NCBI GenBank assembly: GCA_032433765.1
Contig: JAVIAB010000051.1
Coordinates: forward strand, 51,017,030 to 51,081,029
Reading direction: 5' to 3'
DNA from: Megaustenia siamemsis
Lineage: Eukaryota; Mollusca; Gastropoda; Stylommatophora; Ariophantidae
DNA length: 64,000 bases
Below are positions 45,740-55,585 of the stretch, in pieces. The position numbers and the translations under genes are program-made. A model generated the notes under the pieces. It was given only the letters and a program-made list of their open reading frames with translations. It ran no database searches and was not told where the DNA came from. Every line of letters begins with the position of its first letter. The first letter of the stretch is position 1.

Positions 45740-46186
45740 ATCAGACCAGCCCCAGGGCAGAAGGCATCAATCTCGTGCGGACTAACTACAAACCTTGATA
45801 CATTGTTACATGAGGCAGAACCATTCAGTTTTATCGTGAAACTGTCCGGATATTTTAAGTCATTCGCATAAATCCTAAACCAGGAGCACGGCAAAGATTG
45901 ATTGAGAGTTGCCTCAACTGATGTAGAATCTGTGTCCGGATTACATGAGGTGTCGTTGCCATCAAACAGGAAAGTAGGTTCAGATTTTTGGGCATATTTG
46001 CAAACAAAATCCAAGTACTGACACTGGGGTGCGAAAATTTTGTGCTGACAACTGTCATTGTTTGGGTATGTCCCTGTAGTTTTGTCACAAACTAAGCCAT
46101 TATAGCAGTGACATTGTAACGTACAATTTGTCCCAAACCAACCGGCTGCACAAGTAAGGTCATTAGCTTCCATTGTTGCTAACGAA
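45740..46186 (-). pseudogene. EGF-like plus galactose-binding-like exon fragment
   Basis: The minus strand is open from a good acceptor ('tttattccctag' ending at about 46187). It begins LASLATMEANDLTCAAGWF, then has a cysteine pattern CAAGWFGTNCTLQCHC typical of EGF-like/laminin-type repeats, a second Cys cluster CQHKIFAPQCQY, and a downstream stretch FLFDGNDTSCNPD ... CSWFRIYAND ... SFTIKLNGS. That stretch resembles the F5/8-type or fucolectin-like (galactose-binding) fold of secreted or receptor proteins. Such EGF plus lectin-like combinations are frequent in gastropod predicted proteins. The frame is cut by the insertion edge at 45718 (reads ...LRIERTANIL and stops). It lies antisense inside the 3356-bp insertion, so it is a captured fragment rather than a live gene. 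Confidence 0.6.
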
Positions 46187-46429
46187 GCTAGGGAATAAAG
46201 ACTTGATCTACAGCGATGGTTAACGAACTGTGTACACACATTTATTATCAAACCCGTGTTTACATTTCAAAAAAATCCGCCATCTCACTGTGGTAACAGA
46301 TAGCGTGAAATTCTCTAACAGAATGAGATAAACTGTTGAAGACAAGGAAAGTCAACATTGTTTACATGGCTTGGACGCAAGAAGCGTCCATTTTGGTGCG
46401 TCAAACAGAACAATGTGTTTCTGTGCTAG

Positions 46430-46551
46430 ACATGGTTCATTTCTTGGTGTTTTTTAGTGAAACCATGGCTCATATCTTGCTGTGTTTCTGTCCTAGCCAT
46501 GGCTCATATCTTAGCTTGTGTGTGCTGGCCATGGCTCATATCTTGGTGTGT
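46430..46551. repeat. 38-bp minisatellite, left part
   Basis: Diverged copies of the unit with 'catatcttggtgtg' and 'ccatggctc'. The array is split by the hAT element and resumes at 48123. Confidence 0.7.
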
Positions 46552-46754
46552 GTCATGTTTAGGGTTGCCAGAACCTTCGAAGCAGAAAGCGGGACAAATG
46601 GAACTTATTTAGACGCGAAAGCGGGACACATCATGTAAAGCATAATAGCCATAGGAAAAGTCAGAGATAGCACACACATAGACTAATTATTATTACATTA
46701 TAATTCTAATACATGTACCAGTAATTTTTTTAATTAATAAAAAAAATGTTTACC

Positions 46755-47111
46755 TTGATTTCCAGCGGTTGGCTTACCACGGCAACAGCCGGGGTTCGTA
46801 ACCTGGCGAGGACACCTGGGTTTTACTAATTCCCTAAAAATTAGTGGGAGCCGCGATAGCTCAGTGGTTAGTGAACTGGACTACTACGGACAAGGGGTAG
46901 GGTTCGATCCCAACCGACGGCTCCGGGTTCACCCAGCCTTAAATGGGTACCGGATTTTTTCTGGGAAAGTAAAGCAGCACGGGCGTAATACCGACCACAT
47001 TACCCCAAAAGTCATGTGCTGAAGGTCTGTAAAATATAGGGTCACTAACACCATATTTCCCTATACGCCACTTGGCGTGACGGGGGCACTTTACTTTTTT
47101 TGATTTCCAGC
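46755..47111 (+). mobile_element. composite SINE (extra head plus family 2 SINE) inside hAT, 12-bp TSD
   Basis: TTGATTTCCAGC is duplicated exactly at 46755-46766 and 47100-47111. The 333-bp insert starts 'ggttggcttaccacggcaac' with a B-box-like 'ggggttcgtaacc', a 79-bp tRNA-like segment absent from the other family 2 copies. A standard family 2 SINE (GGGAGCCGCGATAGCTCAGT, 46846) follows, with its conserved body and T-rich tail. Because the duplication encloses both parts, they moved together. Confidence 0.85.
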
Positions 47112-47114
47112 TTC

Positions 47115-47554
47115 TTAAGTCGGTGTCGGCTGCATCTCATATTTGTCTGACTTCAGACTCTGAGTGAGAAGATCTTGTCGCTGGATTACGTAGTCATAAA
47201 ACTCGGTGCAGCTAAGTTTATAATTAAACACACATTTCATTATTGCTTCACAGTTGCTACGTGCAACCGATTTCGTTCATCTGTCCACTGCACATTCATT
47301 AAAGAAAATATTCTTTCCACATTAGCATTGTGTCCTGGAACGCTGAAGATGAATTCACATAAATGTAATAACTGGGAATACTGATCCGCACATTTACATT
47401 GTCTTAAGAAAAACGTCCATTTCTCCTGACATGATTTACTATTCCATCTATCTCCATTTTTACAAAGTTCTAATTCAATAAACTCTTTCAAATATGTGAA
47501 CAAATTTAATATTTCACAACCACCGGTAACAACAGACTGGATTCCTGGAAGCAA
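47115..47554 (-). pseudogene. hAT transposase C-terminal (dimerisation) fragment
   Basis: The minus strand reads YLKEFIELELCKNGDRWNSK, then LCEFIFSVPGHNANVERIFS and LMNVQWTDERNRL. This is the hAT family C-terminal dimerisation domain, with the hallmark Ser/Val...N-A-x-V-E-R-x-F-S core. The frame breaks at about 47240 (VKQ stop). It resumes one base out as KLSCTEFYDYVIQRQDLLTQ and ends at a natural-looking TAA (47115-47117). The N-terminal BED finger and the catalytic DDE parts are missing. It lies inside the 1563-bp hAT element on its minus strand and cannot make an active enzyme. Confidence 0.85.
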
Positions 47555-48122
47555 CCTCCAGCCTCCAACACATAAAGAAAGAATGAAGCCAAAATTTCTT
47601 CTTGCTGCTGGTGAGGATGGCCCGATGTTGTTGAATGAATTATTAGCGCCTACAGAAATACGACAAGGACAAAAGCATGCAGATTGTCACGTAGGCACAG
47701 ATCACGTGAGCGGTGAGATGGGTAGAGTAAGGCTCAGCGCCTCGGCTAAGAGTCGCCTAAGAGTAAGACGAAGCCGAAGACGTCATCTTTTGTAAATTTT
47801 TAAATAATACCGCCTTCCGCACTAACAATTTTGTGCTGGATATTCTCAAATGAGTATTTATGAGTTGTATCTACAAACTTTATTATTAAACAGCGATAGC
47901 GCAGGACTCTACAAATAGACGTTTCGGACTAAGAAGCTTCATTTTGTAACAAAACTCAAACCAATAATAAATAATTTAAGAGAATATTAAAATTTGTAGG
48001 TGAAAAATTTGGCTGGATTAAAAAGCGGGACAAATTGCTGTCCCCCAGACCCTTAGGCGGGACAATTAATTTTGATGAAAAAGTGGGACAATCCGGAAAA
48101 AGCGGGACGGATGGCAACCCTA

Positions 48123-48722
48123 GTCATGTTAGTCATATCTCATATCTCGGTGTGTCCGTGTTAATCATGTCTCATATCTTTATGTGTGTCTGTGTTTAGT
48201 CATATCTCATATCTTAGTGTGTACCAGTGTTAGTCATATGTCATATCTTTGTGTGTGCATGTCTGGGTTAGTGATATCTCATATCTTTGTGTGCATGTTT
48301 ATGTTAGTCATATCTCATATCTTTGTGTGTGCATGTCTGTGTTTGTCGCATCTCATATCCTTGTGTGTGCATGGCTATGTTAGTCCCATCTAATATCTTT
48401 GTGTGTGCATATCTATGTTAGTCATATCTCTTATCTTTGTGTGCATGTCTATGTTAGGCATGTGTCATATCTTTGTGTGTGCATGTTAATGTCATTTATA
48501 TCTCATATCTTTATGTGCATGTTTATGTTAGTCATGTGTCATATATCTTGATGTGTGTCAGTGTTAGTCATGCCCCGTATCGCTGTGTGCATGTCTGTAT
48601 TAGTCACATCTCATATCTTTGTGTGTGCATGTCTGTGTTAGTCACATCTCACATCTTTGTGTGTGTATGTCTGTGTTAGTCACATCTCACATCTTTGTGT
48701 GTCCGTGTCTGTGTTAGTCACC
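48123..48722. repeat. 38-bp minisatellite, right part
   Basis: About 16 diverged copies with 'gttagtcatatctcatatct' and 'ttgtgtgtgcatgtct'. Cys/Val/Ser-rich frames are shadows. Confidence 0.85.
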
Positions 48723-48725
48723 TTT

Positions 48726-49073
48726 AGTGACTCGGGCAGATGGTGCTCGTAAACCTGGGAGGGCCTACCATCTAAGGGCAGAATCCCCCTACAGAAAAGA
48801 TCATCTGCTGCCTTGCAGGAAGATTGGGGACAATCAAAGGCTAGGGAAAGCAAACCCGAATAAAATGCTGTCTGAAATCGGATGCACTGGGCCACTGGCG
48901 CAGAACACAGTGCAACGTATTAACGGGTGTTCAGTCAGAGTGGATCTGACAGACTCTAATTGTGATGTTCTGTCTGTGGGGGCGATCAACACACTTAGCC
49001 TGACAGCTGACCTCATATGAGAGTCTGGAATCCTTACTCTGATTTAGTCCTGAACGCAGAGAGAGAGAGAGAG
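48726..49073 (+). mobile_element. jockey-like LINE tail / SINE-like repeat ending in (GA)n
   Basis: It ends with 'ctgacagctgacctcatatg' and 'gagagtctggaatccttact', equivalent to the 3' ends at 12440-12510 (+) and 41640-41720 (-). A (GA)n run then reaches the 13-bp duplication. The upstream half shares 'aatcggatgcactgggccac' with 38455 and 23545. Confidence 0.7.
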
Positions 49074-50410
49074 ATATATTCGCTGTAAAGTGAAAACAAA
49101 TCCGGCGACAGAACACAGCTTTGTCTGACTCCTTGCTTTATATATTGGAATTGTCCTGTTTTGTTGTTAATTCATATAGCTTCTGTCTGATGCCAGTACA
49201 TGTTTTTTTTTTATGATTCGCAGATCCTTGCCATCAATGTTTAATTTCTCCAGCATATTGATTATTTCCACATGCTTTACTATGTCAAATGCTTTCGTGT
49301 AGACTATAAAGCACATATATAGATCTTTTTTTTACCTCTATAGATCTTTCTATCAATGTTCTTAAGATGTATATTGCATTATTGGTGCCCTTTCCTTCCA
49401 CAATCCACATTGTTCCTCACTTATTTCTGGTTTTATTTTGTTCCTTACACGTCTCATGGGATTCTTAGTAATATTTTAGTCATATGGCTCATGAGACTAA
49501 TAGTGTGATGGTCTTCACAATCAGTGGCTCCTGACTTTTTCGGTATGGCTACAAAGATATATTTTAGTAGATCTTCGGGTATGTGTCCAGTGTTATATAT
49601 GATATTGAGTAATTTTGTTATGACTTGTACTCCCAGCTCTCCTAATGCATTTATCTCTTCGATTGTTATATTGTCAGGACCTGAAGCTTTGCCTCTTTTC
49701 GTGTGTTGAATTGCGTCCTCCACTTCACTCTGCATTATTGATGGTCCTGTGTCTTCATTTGAATTGTTCAATTCTGGTCTTTCATCATCATAGAGTTGAC
49801 TGATATGTTCTGTCCATCTTTCCATTGTTTTCTCTTGTGCCATTATTATATTTCCTTCCTTTGATTTCACATATCCTGAAACTTTGACTTCTTTTCTTCC
49901 TGTTAATTCATTTAACTGATTGTTCATAAATTTTGAGTCTTTCTTTTGTTTTTTTTTCCATTTCTTCACATTTCTGTTTTAACCATCCTTGCTTTGCTTC
50001 ACTGCACTTGTTTTGGATCTCTTTGTGCAATATTTTGTATGTCCGTTCTTCTTTCTTATGTTTTCTTCTTTCGTCCATTAGTTGTAATATTTCTTCTGTC
50101 ATCCATTTCTTTTTGTTGATTCTTTTAGTAACTGGTATTACTTATTTTGATGTTTGTTGAAACGATTGTTTGAGCATTTCCCACTGCTCCTGGATGTCCT
50201 GTATTTTCTCAATAGCATTATATCTATTTTGTACTATCGTGCTGTACTTATCACTCATCTGTTTATCTACTCTTAGCATATCTAGTTCTAATTTTATATT
50301 TCTTGGTGATTTCTGTGCCTTCCGCAGTTTTATTCTTATATTTCCAACTACTGGTACATGGACACTATTGCAATCTGCTCCTGACCTTGTTTTAACCGAT
50401 GTTAGCCCAT
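49074..50410 (-). mobile_element. LINE Y/Z-family element, 5' half (split copy)
   Basis: The minus strand, from 50102 down, reads ERRKHKKEERTYKILHKEIQ, KEVKVSGYVKSKEGNIIMAQ, ERWTEHISQLYDDERPEL, KRGKASGPDNITIEEI (fingers region), IPKKSGATDCEDHHTISLMS, and after frameshifts an EEQCGF- and AFDIVK-like region. It then reads [15 protein letters not shown] at the insertion boundary. It is the N-terminal continuation of the 44869-45717 half. Upstream of about 50400 it meets an (AT)n run. Confidence 0.85.
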
Positions 50411-50412
50411 TC

Positions 50413-50416
<4 letters not shown>

Positions 50417-50482
<66 letters not shown>
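50417..50482. repeat. (AT)n microsatellite
   Basis: About 64 bp of perfect TA alternation. Confidence 0.95.
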
Positions 50483-50485
<3 letters not shown>

Positions 50486-51150
50486 GTTTGTGTGTGTGTC
50501 ACTGCACCTACGACTGGTACGGACATTTTCAACAATAAAAACGGGAAAACAACATAATCGCGGTAATGATGACAAAGAAAGATTTCGAATACTACGTTGC
50601 ACGATTCCCATAGAGATGATGACATTTCCTTTCTAATTGTGCTGATTTCTGCGTGTATTTTCGCTCAACGTCTATTCCATTTTACCTCACACTGACATTA
50701 CCCGTAAAACGAAACCTTAATGTAGTTTTCTGCCGGTACAGTCAACTTTTATGCTATTTTCTGCCAATACAGGTCAATCGTAATGTAATGTAGCTTTCTG
50801 CTATAACAGGGCGACTTTTTTTCTGTTTTCTACTGCTACTAGTATGAGTCATGTTTTTACATGAATTCAGTAATGTTTAATCTTTGAAACTCTTGCCGCG
50901 AGGCGTTTTGACTCATGCGTACATTTTGAGATTAACTGAGATCTATAAATACATTTTTGATTTTCACATTTCGTATGGAGATCATACATTTCTTCCTCTG
51001 ATGTACTTTTTTCGTTGTGTATATTGAAAGATCTTATCTCGTCCCAATTGTTGTAGCATGTGGCACTAGCATAGACATTGCTACAGTAAAAATAGATATT
51101 GATAATTATAGGCATAACGTTAAAGGAGATTATGAATCCGATGTAACATT
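50483..51150. other. non-coding; a weak terminal-exon-like frame at 50867-51170 (-)
   Basis: Minus-strand 'tctccttatttatgtttaag' could act as an acceptor. The following frame has one hydrophobic segment (YIGFIISFNVMPIIINIYFY) and a charged tail ending ARVSKIKHY. No family was recognised and no companion exon was seen. 50690-50815 holds three short diverged repeats with 'gtagttttctgccgg.acag'. Confidence 0.25.
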
Positions 51151-51668
51151 TATGGATTATGCTTAAACATAAATAAGGAGAGAAACAAGTCAAGAGAGAT
51201 GGGGAAGGGAGATAAGAAAGAAAAAATATACCTGAAGTGAGGTAGTGAGGATGATACATAAATAAGAAAGCGGAGAGGAAGATATAGGAAGATATAGGGA
51301 GGAAAGTAGAGATAGGTATGGGGAAATAGATGAGAAGATATATGAAAGGAGTGGCAGAAATAGGGAAATAATTTATGACAGACAAGCAACTGTAAATTAG
51401 TTGAAATAAGTGGAAGATATAAAACAAGTACATGCGTTTGAGATAAATAAATAGAGACAGAAATATAGAAATTGTTGACTACTGTTAGAGTAGTTGAAAT
51501 AGATAAGTAACAGCCAGGGAGTGTTAAAAAATGCGTGTCATGCAATATAAGGAAGAAGCTTCTTGAAATATATCGGTTATGAGTTAAGAATTCACGGAAG
51601 AATCATCTCACTTCTGGCCCTCAAATAGACTGGGTAATTAAAGGTAACAAAGAAATACAAAAAGTATA
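51151..51668. repeat. purine-rich (GATA/GGAA-like) low-complexity tract
   Basis: About 350 bp with strong A/G bias ('gagaggaagatataggaaga'), then ordinary sequence to 51668. Confidence 0.6.
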
Positions 51669-51695
51669 AGTAGTATACAAGGGTCCATTTGACCC
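51669..51695 (+). repeat. orphan copy of the A/B terminal repeat end
   Basis: AGTAGTATACAAGGGTCCAT followed by 'ttgaccc'. This is the same terminus as element A (2035) and B (52552). It abuts the LINE fragment exactly where the outer palindrome loses its partner on the right. Confidence 0.75.
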
Positions 51696-51696
51696 G

Positions 51697-52105
51697 CATC
51701 CCCTGGCAAATACTATATCGCGAACTAACACACGGAAAAGACAAATCGGCAGGCCTAAACTGTGATATAGAGATATCTGTAAATCATCTCTGAAAGACTT
51801 CTCCATATGTGAATAAGACTGGGAACATCTAGCAAGTGATCGCACATCATGGAAAGCATGTATAAGGAACGGTATTAGATCATTTGAGACTGTGCTAAAG
51901 CAAAACTTAGAAGAGAAAAGACTCATGAAAAAGGATGGAAAACCCTGTGGACAAGTGGACCTGACTTGTTCATTCTGTGACCGCGTGTTTGTCAAACATT
52001 GGTAGAATTAGCAGCAAGAGAATCTGTTCAACAAAAACAAAACCTCAAAAAAAAATACACAATAGCCTCCACTAGACCGTCTGACAAGACGAAAAGGGCC
52101 ATATA
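51697..52105 (+). pseudogene. CR1-like LINE C-terminal fragment, left outer arm
   Basis: The plus strand reads GKRQIGRPKL, a stop, RDICKSSLKDFSICE, SDRTSWKACIRNGI, LEEKRLMKKDGKPCGQVDL, then a zinc-knuckle-like CSFCDRVFVKHW and a stop. Its mirror copy is at 62985-63600. Known: such RxxWK and C-x2-C...H tails end several invertebrate non-LTR ORF2 proteins. Confidence 0.6.
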
Positions 52106-52551
52106 GATATATGTATATCACTTTGTGTTAATCTATTTCTATATATTTCTTTCTACTATATCTACTCTACTTATGTTTTTCTCTTTATATGTTGCTCTAT
52201 ACATATGTATACTTATATATTTGAGAACAACAGTAGCATGGCTGCGGATATAAAATGAGCGTGGAATCCATCACAGCTTTACTCTTCCTAGCCTAGCCAA
52301 CTGAAAAAGGGTACCTGATTCAATGAGTTGGGTAAGGTAAAGGAAGAGCATGACCCCATCACCTCCTAACGATGTGGCCTAGTAAAGCGTAATGTAATAA
52401 TTCACTTAGACATTAACATGTCTCTAGACACCATTTTTTTTTTCTCGGGCCAGGGCATAGCTCTCTACGTCTAACAATTAATTCACTGCTAGATCTTGTA
52501 TTTATTGTTTTCCTTTTGTTGAGAAGTCTGTTTTTCTGCCTCAAGTATACT
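52106..52551. other. outer-arm spacer, left
   Basis: AT-rich sequence mirrored at 62558-62984. No gene. It ends 'ctcaagtatact' directly before the B terminus. The flank on the right is its reverse complement, so no direct target duplication exists at 52552/62557. Confidence 0.6.
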
Positions 52552-53021
52552 AGTAGTATACAAGGGTCCATTTGTCCCGTATTGTGGCGCTAAATTAACA
52601 AAGATATATAGGGCGGCGCGCGGCGCGCATAACACGTGCGGCGCAGGGGGAGTTAACCGTGACCTCTGGTCCGGTTGACCCCGCAAGTGACCTGTTTATG
52701 TCTGGTGTATGCTGACTTTGGAGTTCTTGATCGACAGTGATAGGTTAGTAGATTATACAACATCAATGAAAAACATTAAATATAAAACAAAAGACAAAGA
52801 TATATTTTATTCTTTTATTATCTCAATAGGTGTATAACATACAATGGATATTATATAACATTACAAAAATATTCAGTACATTGAGTAAATATATAGTACA
52901 AGTATAACATTTATTTATTGCTATGTAGTTGGATGTCTGCTTAGCTCTATGTCATAAATGAATCATAAGGGGTGAAACTTGTTAGAGATTACTGGTCAGT
53001 CCATGCTGGTAGTGTAAAGAG

Positions 53022-53405
53022 TTAAATATCTAGAGGCATAGTCGAGACGTTATCATCAGCTACCTTTCTTTTTATATAGAAATAGGAAAGAGCATTTCTT
53101 GTTTGACTGTAGGAAAATATAGAATTATTTAAGACTTTGAAACCTACATTTTTTCCCACCCTTAGCCTTTTGCGTAGCGAGAACCTCTAAAAACATATCT
53201 TTATCTAATTTGTTGTGTTGCTTGCTTAACCCTTTACAACTGATTTTATCGTAATCCCCACTACAATGGTACGTCTTACTACATAAGCTAACAAGAGCTG
53301 TCCCTTCGTACTCTAGTTTAAAAAGCCCAGGCGTTCGCTTGGTGTACACTTTAATGCCCTTACAGTTTATACAGTCTGTCTTGCTAGTATGTTCATCGCA
53401 GCGAT
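53022..53405 (-). pseudogene. type-B DNA polymerase C-terminal fragment, B left arm
   Basis: The minus strand from about 53405 reads CDEHTSKTDCINCKGIKVYT, then KRTPGLFKLEYEGTALVSLC, SKTYHCSGDYDKISCKGLSK and QHNKLDKDMFLEVLATQKAK. A +1 run of A (ggaaaaaatg against ggggaaaatg in A) then shifts the frame to a stop. The ancestral stop lies at 53022-53024. About 120 codons survive. The C-x2-H...C-x2-C cluster at the start may be chance, since it abuts the satellite. The GTG at the putative start is not evidence of initiation; upstream codons stay open into satellite DNA. Confidence 0.6.
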
Positions 53406-53845
53406 GGTTGTATAGGGTCGTCTAGTGTGTCATGAGGGCTGTATGGCTATTGTCTAGTGCATTGCGATGTGTGTATGGAGGTCGTATATTGTGTCATGAG
53501 GTCCGTATGCCGGTCACCTAGTGTGGCATGAGGGCTGAATACCGGTTGTCTAGTGTGTTGTGACGGGTGTACGGAGGTCGTCTAGTGTGTCATGATGGGT
53601 GTATGGAGGTCGTCTAGTTCATCGTCATGTATGTATTTGTCGTGACGGGTGTATGGAGGTCGTCTAGTGTGTCATGATGGGTGTATGGTGGTGTAGTCTA
53701 GTGTGTCGTGAGGGGTGTATGGAGGTCGTCTAGTGTGGTATGAGGGGTGTATGGAGGTCGTCTAGTGTGATATGAGGGCTGTATCCCGGGCGTCTAGTGT
53801 GACATGATAGTTGTAGGTAGAATGTCTGGTATATCATACTTTTAT
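53405..53845. repeat. 32-bp satellite, B left arm
   Basis: About 13 copies with 'gtctagtgtgtcatgatggg' and 'tgtatggaggtc'. It mirrors 61270-61700 and is homologous to the arrays in element A. Confidence 0.85.
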
Positions 53846-54119
53846 ACAACCAATAAGAAAACATGAAAAAACGAAGGAATTCAACAATACTTATCTTAAC
53901 AACTTTACATCAATACAGTTGAATAACCTGTTATCGTTAACCCTTACCATACTTTAAGAGAAAACATTCAAACTTACAGTATAAAATATAGTCTCAATCA
54001 TCTACAATGAATATAACCTATTATCGATAAGCGTTAACATACTTTAAGAGAAAACAAGCCAACTTACTGTGCAAAATATAGTCTCCGCTAGAGTGAACAG
54101 TAACTTTCCTTGAATCAAC

Positions 54120-54353
54120 CAAACTTATAACACAAAGTCTCGCATGAGACTAGTTTAAATATAGCCTGGTAGCAGATTTTAACCAATCAGCGAGTGAGTA
54201 CGTCAACATCGCTTGTTATCGGGATTAACCAATCAGAAAAGAGTATTAACATAGGAGGCGGGGCGAAGAAATGGCTGACAGGTGGATTAACCAATCAGAA
54301 AAGCGCGTTAGCCGAAGCGTAGGTAGTGGCTGTCGGGTCAGTGGTGGGGAAAA
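54120..54353. promoter_or_regulatory. divergent CCAAT/GC-box promoter, B left arm
   Basis: Three CCAATCAG boxes (54183-54190, 54229-54236, 54291-54298) and a GC box (GGCGGGGC near 54257) lie in 120 bp. In minus sense a TATATTTAAA box (54154-54163) lies just past the boxes, with 'catgcgagact' about 25 bp further. A donor-like 'gcacagtaagttgg' lies near 54076-54089. In plus sense the boxes lead into the ATG at 54354. The arrangement is that of a bidirectional promoter. The minus direction points at the polymerase fragment. Confidence 0.6.
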
Positions 54354-54573
54354 ATGTTGGGTGGTGGGTTACTTGAACTCGTTTTGACCCCTGAGGCAAT
54401 TCCAGAAGAGTTCTATGACCGCATTTTGACCGCTGAAGGCTTTAATACCAATGTTTCCCACTTCAACGAACGACATACATCATTAAAGGTGATTACTTCA
54501 GCTCTTAGACTTTGGAGTTCCATATCTTTATCACTTCAACGAATGACAGACAACAGTAAAGATGATCATTTCA
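54354..54573 (+). CDS. putative first coding exon ending at a splice donor, B left arm
   Basis: ATG at 54354 follows the CCAAT/GC-box block. 73 codons are open: MLGGGLLELVLTPEAIPEEF, YDRILTAEGFNTNVSHFNER and SALRLWSSISLSLQR are recognisable segments, ending MTDNSKDDHF. The last bases 'ttcag' meet 'gtaagaaaac', a near-ideal donor at 54574. No protein family was recognised. The mirror copy at 60543-60766 has lost one T just after the ATG and carries TGG to TAG, so only this arm keeps the frame. The downstream DNA is 220-bp satellite, and no acceptor or second exon is seen. It may be a remnant of an element gene or a captured host exon. Confidence 0.45.
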
Positions 54574-54599
54574 GGTAAGAAAACTTAGTTCCAAACCCT

Positions 54600-55290
54600 A
54601 AAATTTTGGTTCATACCCAAAGTGGTACTAGTTCACCACAAAAGGCGTAAATGTTATATTCAAATCCAAAAGTTTGTCAAAAAGACAACCCAAACTCAAA
54701 ATAGTTAGACACAAAGCCCAACAATTTATATGCAAAGGCCAAAAAGTTACTCCAAAAGACAACTAATGTAACACTTAACCCCAAAATTTCGTCGCATAAC
54801 CAAACAGTTGAACTCAAAAGCCTAAAAATTTAGTCCCAAAGTCGTAATTGTTCGACACGAAAGTCGTAAATGTTATATGCAAAGTCCAAAAGTTTGTCAA
54901 AAAGACAACCTAAACTCAAAATAGTTAGACACGAAAGGTCAAAAAAGTATATGCAAAGTCCAAAAGGTTACTCCAAAAGACAACTAATGCAACACCATTG
55001 CACAAAAATTTTTTGCATAACCAAAAAGTTGAACTCAAAACCCTACAAAATTTAAACCCAAAATCAAAATAGTTAGACACGAAAGACCAAATAGTTATAT
55101 TCAAAGTCCAAAAGTTTGTCAAAAGACAACCTTAACTCAAAATAGTTAGACACAAAGCCCAACAATTTATATGCAAAGTCCAAAAAGTTACTCCAAAAGA
55201 CAACTAATGTAGCACTTAACCCCAAAATTTCGTCTCATAACCAAAAAGTTGAACTCAAAACCCTAAAAAGTGTCCACTTATCAACCAAAG
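54600..55290. repeat. ~220-bp satellite, B left arm (3 copies)
   Basis: The unit carries 'ccaaaagtttgtcaaaaaga', 'ctcaaaatagttagacac' and 'aagttactccaaaagacaac'. It repeats at 54669, 54890 and about 55108. The mirror array on the right has about seven copies. Confidence 0.85.
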
Positions 55291-55585
55291 TCTTTAATAC
55301 AGCTGAGAAAACCCTAATAAATAATTACAATTTACTAAAAATGTTGCACTTGATGATAGCTGCGACTGTGTCTAAATCATTATTGAAAATATTCATAGAA
55401 CTCTAGTAAAAACCACACTAAAACACCACATTGAAAGAATGAACTTAAAGTTCACGCCCCTGTCACAACTCTGCTAAGAAAAGTACTGCAAAGCATGAAA
55501 GTTATGGCCCCTGCTATAACTTTACTAAACGAAAGTATTACCAAATACGTAGGTTACACTCCTACCATAACCCACTAAGAAAAAC
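55291..55585. other. B left arm unique block
   Basis: Mirrored at 58615-58920. No gene. Confidence 0.6.

Larger units (their letters stand above)
46552..48130. mobile_element. hAT DNA transposon, complete ends, 8-bp TSD
   Basis: The element runs 46560-48122 (1563 bp) with perfect 11-bp inverted termini TAGGGTTGCCA / TGGCAACCCTA. It is flanked by a perfect 8-bp duplication GTCATGTT (46552-46559 and 48123-48130), the hAT hallmark. Subterminal 'tgtcccgc/gcgggaca' motifs recur at both ends (46588, 46620, 48026, 48055, 48095), as in many hAT elements. Internally it keeps only the C-terminal part of a transposase, so it is a deleted, non-autonomous copy. A SINE-type insertion lies inside it. Confidence 0.92.
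45705..49086. mobile_element. 3356-bp composite insertion splitting a LINE, 13-bp TSD
   Basis: ATATATTCGCTGT occurs at 45705-45717 and again at 49074-49086, with exactly 13 bp matching and mismatches on both sides. Removing 45718-49073 plus one copy of the duplication restores a continuous LINE frame across SEYI/MRSI. The right edge is a jockey-like tail ending in (GA)n, as expected of target-primed reverse transcription on the plus strand. The insert holds, left to right: an antisense EGF/lectin-like exon, about 0.4 kb of unassigned sequence, a 38-bp minisatellite, a hAT element inside that minisatellite, and the jockey-like tail. Confidence 0.85.

Noticed and set aside
50867..51433. 188-codon minus frame as a membrane protein
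   Set aside because: The N-terminal half is translation of a purine-rich tract. One hydrophobic segment alone is too weak, so it is listed only as a weak exon-like note.
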